Part shown: positions 5,417-6,536 of the stretch, one piece after another
Layout of the letters: each line of letters begins with the position of its first letter
Position numbering within the stretch: the first letter of the stretch is position 1
Assembly: GCA_938030645.1 (NCBI GenBank)
Contig: CALHHQ010000254.1
Location: forward strand, 1-6,536
Direction: 5' to 3'
DNA length: 6,536 nucleotides
Origin: an uncultured Rhizobiaceae group bacterium
GTDB taxonomy: Bacteria; Pseudomonadota; Alphaproteobacteria; Rhizobiales; Rhizobiaceae
The notes under the pieces: model-generated
Databases searched by the model: none
What the model saw: only the letters and a program-made list of their open reading frames with translations
Told to the model about the DNA's origin: nothing
Translations under genes and position numbers: made by a program

Positions 5417-6519
5417 GACTTGAACACATCGTTCAAATCAAAATTTTGAACAGGTACGAAAACAATCATATCTGCAGCATGTCTTACGCGACCAGCTTTC
5501 AACCCGGCATCGTCACCACTTCCTATAAAGATGTCACAACGTGAAGGACCAACAATTGCAGAGCCCGTGTCTTGAGCAATCATCAACTGAGCAAATGGTT
5601 TATCTTCCTCTGGCAGAGGCTCATGAGTTGTTAGCCAGATAGGTGTTCCAAAGGTATGAAGTGTTCGATCAACCGCTAAACTGCGATGTGGAATCAACGG
5701 TGTTTTTGCCGCTGCGATCGGACCAGCTTCCGGATCTGTTCCCAGTACTTCTTCGAAAAATATGAATGAACGGTTGTGGAAAAGGAGTTCATCAAGGTGG
5801 TCAGGATTGTCCAACATCCACTGCTTCAATCTATCTGCCGTCATATCGGCAGGTTCGATGGCGAGATCAGCACATAATTTCTTTGCGATAGAAGAATAAG
5901 GATGCCCTGATTTTGCTGCATAGGTCACACGCATTATGCCACCTTCAATCAGGTTCAGCTTAGCTGATCCTTGAACGTGGATAAAAAACGCATCGACCTT
6001 GTCCTTGAGGTAAACAAGTTCAAGCCTACGATCTGACAATGCTCCTGTGCTGATCGCTTCTCGGTCAAAATATTCTTGAATACCATCGTCCGTTTTCAAA
6101 CCATATCTATAACTGTTGTCCAAACCAGTTGGTCGATTTGCATCGGTCACATCAACCAGATCGTCAGGTCGCAAGTAGAGTGGTTCACTGAACTTGGCAC
6201 TGCGTTTTTTTGATGCTTCAACGACGGGTTCGAAGAACCCTGTCAAAAAACCATCGGCGCCGTCAAACTTGTGAGGAATAAATGCAGCTTCAAAGAAGAC
6301 TTGTGCGCTGTGCGACGTCATAGGAGATTTTGAGAGTTCGACAGCGGATCTAGCTACGCTAGCCAAATCTTCTCCACTCACTCCAAGTCCGCGGCCACTG
6401 TAAGGTTTTTCAATCAACCTACGAGCAGAAACCAAAAATGCGTTAAATGCGCTTAAATGGTCATCGTTCTGCCAATCCGGAATTTCTGAAAACCCAATTG
6501 GATAAAGTTTCGCAGACAT
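5413..6519 (-). CDS. mltA: Lytic murein transglycosylase A family protein (MltA, with 3D domain)
   Basis: MltA enzymes cut the MurNAc–GlcNAc bond of peptidoglycan with formation of 1,6-anhydroMurNAc, during wall turnover in the periplasm. The 368-residue protein has the MltA core, including G-F-F-E-P (94–98) and D-A-F-F-I-H-V-Q-G-S (176–185). The C-terminal 3D domain follows: A-V-D-R-T-L-H-T-F-G-T-P-I-W (282–295), A-Q-D-T-G-S-A-I (315–322) and R-C-D-I-F-I-G-S-G-D-D-A-G (327–339). Asp317 aligns with the catalytic Asp of E. coli MltA (Asp308 by my recollection). Asp329 and Asp336/337 complete the three aspartates. Oddly, the N-terminus (MSAKLYPIGFSEIPDW) shows no signal peptide or lipobox. An in-frame TGA at 6531–6529 rules out an upstream extension, apart from four codons lacking any start. 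It is the first complete gene of the minus-strand operon with smr and XRE. The gene before it lies outside the window. Confidence 0.94.
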   Translation of the reverse strand: MSAKLYPIGFSEIPDWQNDDHLSAFNAFLVSARRLIEKPYSGRGLGVSGEDLASVARSAVELSKSPMTSHSAQVFFEAAFIPHKFDGADGFLTGFFEPVVEASKKRSAKFSEPLYLRPDDLVDVTDANRPTGLDNSYRYGLKTDDGIQEYFDREAISTGALSDRRLELVYLKDKVDAFFIHVQGSAKLNLIEGGIMRVTYAAKSGHPYSSIAKKLCADLAIEPADMTADRLKQWMLDNPDHLDELLFHNRSFIFFEEVLGTDPEAGPIAAAKTPLIPHRSLAVDRTLHTFGTPIWLTTHEPLPEEDKPFAQLMIAQDTGSAIVGPSRCDIFIGSGDDAGLKAGRVRHAADMIVFVPVQNFDLNDVFKS

Positions 6520-6536
6520 TTGATAGGTTCAAACAC

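Overview
This window is a stretch of alphaproteobacterial chromosome, most likely from the Rhizobiales (Hyphomicrobiales). The evidence is gene content and order: a hisB–DUF2628–hisH histidine block facing away from hslVU, a DUF1402 gene after hslU, and an MltA–Smr–XRE cassette. The proteins match the rhizobial/Brucella versions of these families, judged from memory of the families and not from a database search. Base composition looks close to even, lower than in most soil rhizobia, so a lower-GC (perhaps marine) lineage is possible. I cannot name a genus.

Layout. (1) 1–1342, minus strand: histidine biosynthesis genes read right to left. hisB (dehydratase) is followed 3 bp later by a small DUF2628 membrane-protein gene. 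hisH (glutaminase subunit of IGP synthase) follows 5 bp after that and runs off the left edge. (2) 1343–1541: a divergent intergenic region that must hold the hisB and hslV promoters. (3) 1542–3430, plus strand: hslV and hslU, the two-part ATP-dependent HslUV (ClpQY) protease, 14 bp apart. (4) 3431–3518: a short gap with a perfect 13-bp inverted repeat. (5) 3519–4481, plus strand: a secreted DUF1402 protein with features resembling the lysozyme/lytic-transglycosylase fold. (6) 4464–6519, minus strand: mltA, an Smr-domain gene and an XRE-family regulator, joined by two ATGA stop/start overlaps. The regulator converges on the DUF1402 gene with an 18-bp tail-to-tail overlap.

How the genes fit together. 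The left block makes histidine. HslUV degrades misfolded and regulatory proteins in the cytoplasm. The right half is tied to the cell wall by MltA and possibly by DUF1402. Smr is a nucleic-acid-acting domain and the XRE protein is a DNA-binding regulator, so the last operon combines a wall enzyme with two probable nucleic-acid-binding proteins.

I found no mobile element, CRISPR array, tRNA, rRNA, phage gene or obvious transferred island. This is mainly conserved core genome. The points most worth following are the uncharacterised DUF1402 and DUF2628 proteins, the MltA without a visible export signal, the 31-bp palindromic element and the coupled XRE gene.
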